A model generated the notes under the pieces. That model ran no database searches and was not told the origin of the DNA. It saw nothing but the letters and a program-made list of their open reading frames with translations. Position numbers and translations under genes: made by a program. Of a stretch of 17,817 bases of DNA, positions 15,595 to 17,817 are shown piece after piece. The DNA is taken from positions 1 to 17,817 of the forward strand of contig DGXZ01000081.1 in NCBI GenBank assembly GCA_002396485.1. Direction: 5' to 3'. This stretch comes from Spartobacteria bacterium UBA5019 (lineage in GTDB: Bacteria > Verrucomicrobiota > Verrucomicrobiia > Chthoniobacterales > Terrimicrobiaceae). The stretch's first letter is position 1; the number at the start of each line of letters is the position of its first letter.

Positions 15595-16059
15595 TCAGCG
15601 GGAGAGGTCGCCTTGGGTGAGAAGCTTGAAGCCTTCACCGAGAAGCACAGAAGTGGCGCACTCGATGTCATCCACATGCAATACGAGCACGGCACGCCCT
15701 CGAGGACGCACCAAAAGCGGGTAGCTGAAGTGGACATTCACTTCGGCCATGAGAAGGGCGGCCAGCAGCTTCGAGAGATCGCCGGGACCATCGGCCAATT
15801 CGACGACCATGAGTTCGCAGGAACTGTGTGGAATGTCGTGCTCGCGAAAAAGCTCCTCGGTGCGGTCAGGGTCACTAACGATGATCCGGCTGATGGCGGA
15901 CTCGCAGGATTCCGCAATGCTGAGCGCGAGAACAATGATGTTATTCTGATCCAGCAGGCGCACGATCTCGAGAAGCGCACCGACTTTATTTTGAAGAAAA
16001 ACGGAAAACTGTCGCACTTGCGGGCTATTCAGTTTCTCAGTGGTGGATGCAGCGGCCAT
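15595..16059 (-). CDS. Tandem ACT-domain protein
   Basis: From ATG 16059 the product is 154 residues made of two ACT domains, about 16-90 and 92-150, the small ligand-binding folds that usually sense amino acids. The first has the FSVFLQNKVGALLEIVRLL start (18-36); the second begins ADGPGDLSKLLAALLMAEVN. No catalytic or DNA-binding domain is attached, so it resembles stand-alone tandem-ACT proteins (the COG4747 type) or an acetolactate synthase regulatory subunit. I favour the former because no large subunit is nearby. A longer frame from 16107 would overlap the upstream secreted-protein gene by 41 bases; the inner ATG leaves a clean 7-base gap. A role as an amino acid sensor for the symporter or operon is inference. 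Confidence 0.85.
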   Translation of the reverse strand: MAAASTTEKLNSPQVRQFSVFLQNKVGALLEIVRLLDQNNIIVLALSIAESCESAISRIIVSDPDRTEELFREHDIPHSSCELMVVELADGPGDLSKLLAALLMAEVNVHFSYPLLVRPRGRAVLVLHVDDIECATSVLLGEGFKLLTQGDLSR

Positions 16060-16066
16060 GGCGGTA

Positions 16067-16531
16067 TTACTTATAAGAATATACCATACACGTATCGGCT
16101 TTGTCACCTTCCGTCATGACAAGCCGGATGAAATACCTGCCGCTGCGAATCACGGAGATGCCGGCCGTGGCGCAAGAGGAGTCCGCCGAGTATTCTTGCC
16201 CTGCGGGATAGCCCCAAGCGTCGAAAATCGACAACCTCAATTTTGAGAAGGCATCCAGATTTGCGGCTGAAAACCTGTAGTCATTCCCAGCGAAAAGATA
16301 GACCTCGAGAAGAACCGGCTCGGCCTTTGACAGCGTGCCGGACCAGAAGCCATCGTGGACTTGGTAGCCCTCGCCTTCATTTCCCGCAGCCAGTTCCAGC
16401 GCGAGGCTACGCGGGCTTTTGTCGTGTGAATTCCAAGCGAGCGGAGAGGAATTCGCCGGAGTCGACTTGTCCTCCTGGGCATGAGCCATGGCGACGAGGG
16501 AGAGCCCAAAGAGGAGAGCCAGCCGTTTCAT
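16067..16531 (-). CDS. Secreted protein of unknown function, 154 residues
   Basis: I do not recognise this family. It has a signal peptide (MKRLALLFGLSLVAMAHA, likely cleavage before Gln19), a mature part of about 136 residues and no membrane helix. Only two cysteines occur in the mature protein, Cys120 (DSSCATAG) and Cys149 (ADTCMVYSYK), so one disulfide is possible. The pattern of short hydrophobic strands, especially AEPVLLEVYLFAGNDYRFSA (70-89) and SGRYFIRLVM (130-139), suggests a beta-sandwich like the bacterial pre-peptidase C-terminal (PPC) domain; that is a guess from strand pattern. It overlaps the upstream secreted gene by ATGA and is followed after 7 bases by the ACT gene. Confidence 0.7.
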   Translation of the reverse strand: MKRLALLFGLSLVAMAHAQEDKSTPANSSPLAWNSHDKSPRSLALELAAGNEGEGYQVHDGFWSGTLSKAEPVLLEVYLFAGNDYRFSAANLDAFSKLRLSIFDAWGYPAGQEYSADSSCATAGISVIRSGRYFIRLVMTEGDKADTCMVYSYK

Positions 16532-17337
16532 TTTTTAGAATCCACATCCGCTGCAGCGGCTGTGATTGCGGACATGGTTGAAGCGATACTCTGCACAGCC
16601 GAGGGTGGCAGAGAGGAGGTGGATTGAGACATCAGAGCCGATGTGGTGTGCAAGCCTTCTGAGAGCTGTTTGACAATGGGGCGGTTTTTCGAGTTATCGG
16701 GGAGATTCTCGACCCGGCTCAGGATGCGCGAGGCGATTTCAGGTTGAACAAGCAGCGCGGTGGATACGGATTTTTCGCTGGCAACAAGGAGGTTCGATGC
16801 CATATCCAACTGGCGAACCCAAGAGCCCGCCATGGCCAAAACGACGAGCGGGCTGTCTTTTTGCTCCAGCAGGCAAAGTCGAATGTCATTCTGCATGGCA
16901 TCCAACTCCTCTCGCAGGCGACTCCAATTTCCAGCATCGGCAAAGTCCGATATGCTCTGACTGCGGGCGACGATTTGTTGGCTCACATTGAGTTTTTTTG
17001 CGAGAAGGAGGGTGTCGCGGGCGGTGTTTTTCACACTCTGCCCGTCCTGAGCCTCAATCGCCATGAAGCCGTCGGCTGCGAGCATTCCAATCTGCAGGGC
17101 GATGCGCTCGCGATCGGACGTGGAAGCGGGGACAGATGGGCGGAGAAGCTTGCTCCAATTGGGTTGGCATTGTTTGTCGACAGCGAGAAAAAACTCGCCG
17201 GGTGTTGGAATGGAGACGGTTTCAAGAAATGAAGCGCCGCTCATTTGCTCCGGAGTGAGGCGCTCCGCTGTTGCGTGCAGGCCCAACGAACCAGCAATCA
17301 GGAACAGGGCAGCCGTTCGGAGAATCTTCGAAAGCAT
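16528..17337 (-). CDS. Secreted, mainly helical protein of unknown function, 269 residues
   Basis: I do not recognise the family. A signal peptide (RTAALFLIAGSLGLHATA, cleavage near residue 24) is followed by about 245 residues that look mostly alpha-helical. A conserved-looking block runs from TPGEFFLAVDKQ (45-56) through ERIALQIGMLAADGFMAIEA (77-96), then helices rich in Leu and Ala. The C-terminal 35 residues are Ser/Ala-rich and low in complexity. Two cysteines are in the mature protein (57 and 155). It heads an eight-gene minus-strand unit and overlaps the next secreted gene by ATGA, so the two are probably made together and may interact in the periplasm. No Shine-Dalgarno is visible; a -10-like box lies five bases from the ATG. 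Confidence 0.75.
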   Translation of the reverse strand: MLSKILRTAALFLIAGSLGLHATAERLTPEQMSGASFLETVSIPTPGEFFLAVDKQCQPNWSKLLRPSVPASTSDRERIALQIGMLAADGFMAIEAQDGQSVKNTARDTLLLAKKLNVSQQIVARSQSISDFADAGNWSRLREELDAMQNDIRLCLLEQKDSPLVVLAMAGSWVRQLDMASNLLVASEKSVSTALLVQPEIASRILSRVENLPDNSKNRPIVKQLSEGLHTTSALMSQSTSSLPPSAVQSIASTMSAITAAAADVDSKK

Positions 17338-17342
17338 GAGAA

Positions 17343-17371
17343 AATCTACACCCTCATTGGAAACTTATCAA
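17343..17371 (-). promoter_or_regulatory. Candidate promoter of the eight-gene cofactor unit
   Basis: On the minus strand TTGATA (17371-17366, five of six to consensus) and TAGATT (17348-17343, four of six) are exactly 17 bases apart. The -10-like box ends five bases before the ATG at 17337, so the transcript would begin at or beside the start codon. No ribosome binding site is present, in agreement with a leaderless mRNA. Confidence 0.45.
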
Positions 17372-17429
17372 AGACTCAAAAAAACGAGGCCGACAGCGCA
17401 TTGAATCGCCCTCTATCCATCTGGCCAGC

Positions 17430-17459
17430 TTGACAGATTTAAGCGGCCGCGAATAGATC
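17430..17459 (+). promoter_or_regulatory. Candidate promoter of the SYLF-protein gene
   Basis: A perfect TTGACA (17430-17435) is followed after 16 bases by AATAGA (17452-17457) or after 18 by TAGATC (17454-17459), each three of six to the -10 consensus. The start codon GTG at 17465 is five to seven bases further on, so transcription would begin essentially at the start codon. There is no Shine-Dalgarno. Confidence 0.4.
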
Positions 17460-17464
17460 ACCGC

Positions 17465-17817
17465 GTGAAAAATTCCATTATCTCCGTCTTGGCACTTCTG
17501 ACATTTGTAGGCACGGGTTTTTGCTATACCGCAAAAGAGTTGCGGGAGAGCTCCGAACACGCGCTCCAAAAACTCTATCTCCATAACACCGGCGCGAAAG
17601 TGCTCGGTGAAAAAGCTCTAGCTGTCCTTGTTTTTCCCGAAGTTTACAAAGCAGGTTTGATTTTAGGCGCTCAGCGTGGTGACGGCGTTCTCTTCGAGGG
17701 TGGAAATGCAGTGGGCTACTACAACACCACGGCAGCTTCCTACGGGTTTCAAGCGGGAGTTCAAAAATTCTCCTATGCTCTCTTCTTTATGGACAAGGCC
17801 TCACTGAGCTACCTCGG
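17465..17817 (+). CDS. Secreted SYLF-domain (Ysc84-type) lipid-binding protein, 3' end cut off
   Basis: My reading from GTG 17465 gives 117 residues, open at the right edge. A signal peptide (about 1-20, hydrophobic SVLALLTFVGTGF) precedes the first part of a SYLF/Ysc84 domain: VLVFPEVYKAGLILGAQRGD (56-75), a GVLFEGG turn, GYYNTTAASYGFQAGVQ and ALFFMDKASLSYL. SYLF domains bind membrane lipids; bacterial secreted members are common but poorly characterised. The GTG is chosen because no ATG occurs before the domain and the residues just after it form the signal peptide. It is divergent from the eight-gene minus unit with 127 bases between. Confidence 0.9.
   Translation, partial: MKNSIISVLALLTFVGTGFCYTAKELRESSEHALQKLYLHNTGAKVLGEKALAVLVFPEVYKAGLILGAQRGDGVLFEGGNAVGYYNTTAASYGFQAGVQKFSYALFFMDKASLSYL

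Overview
The window is a gene-dense stretch of a bacterial chromosome of moderately high GC content, almost entirely housekeeping and envelope genes. Secretion signals, a lipoprotein signal, secreted SYLF and FecR proteins, type III pantothenate kinase, class I PurE and a Sua5-type enzyme fit a Gram-negative-type bacterium. The mix of secreted FecR, small PhoD-like and tandem-ACT proteins makes Verrucomicrobiota (PVC group) my guess. That is an inference from gene content; no rRNA or other decisive marker is present. I see no insertion sequence, prophage, CRISPR array or attachment site.

Layout. (1) 1-1284, minus: a STAS anti-sigma-antagonist-like gene overlaps aroB (3-dehydroquinate synthase), which runs off the left edge. 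(2) 1426-1602, plus: a 39-residue lipoprotein with a strong ribosome binding site and its own terminator. (3) 1670-4691, plus: purE, sua5 and murJ, overlapping or touching end to end, followed by a hairpin. (4) 8094-4874, minus: nuoB, nuoC, rnd, nadC, then a tRNA-Glu(TTC) gene. (5) 8197-10612, plus: a secreted PhoD-like metallophosphatase and a secreted FecR-domain protein with a striking 15-residue Ala/Pro array. (6) 17337-10686, minus: a compact eight-gene unit of two secreted unknown proteins, a tandem-ACT protein, a dicarboxylate/amino acid:cation symporter, coaX, an aldose-1-epimerase-like gene, pdxJ and bioF. (7) 17465 to the right edge, plus: a secreted SYLF (Ysc84-type) protein, truncated by the window.

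How the genes fit together. The minus unit from 17337 joins coenzyme A, pyridoxal phosphate and biotin synthesis. BioF itself depends on PLP, so the pdxJ-bioF coupling is biochemically sensible. The ACT protein and symporter upstream may link that unit to amino acid or dicarboxylate supply. The nuoBC-rnd-nadC unit pairs two complex I subunits with an NAD synthesis enzyme, without nuoA or the rest of the complex. The plus unit combines purine synthesis, tRNA t6A modification and peptidoglycan lipid II flipping. Many junctions are 1-4 base stop/start overlaps (ATGA, TTGA, TGATG), so translational coupling appears to be the rule. Several units begin with no visible Shine-Dalgarno and a -10-like box 5-7 bases from the start codon, suggesting leaderless transcripts.

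The strongest candidates for something undescribed are the FecR-linked 15-residue array and the two secreted unknown genes at the head of the cofactor unit. Neither can be called a new system from sequence alone.
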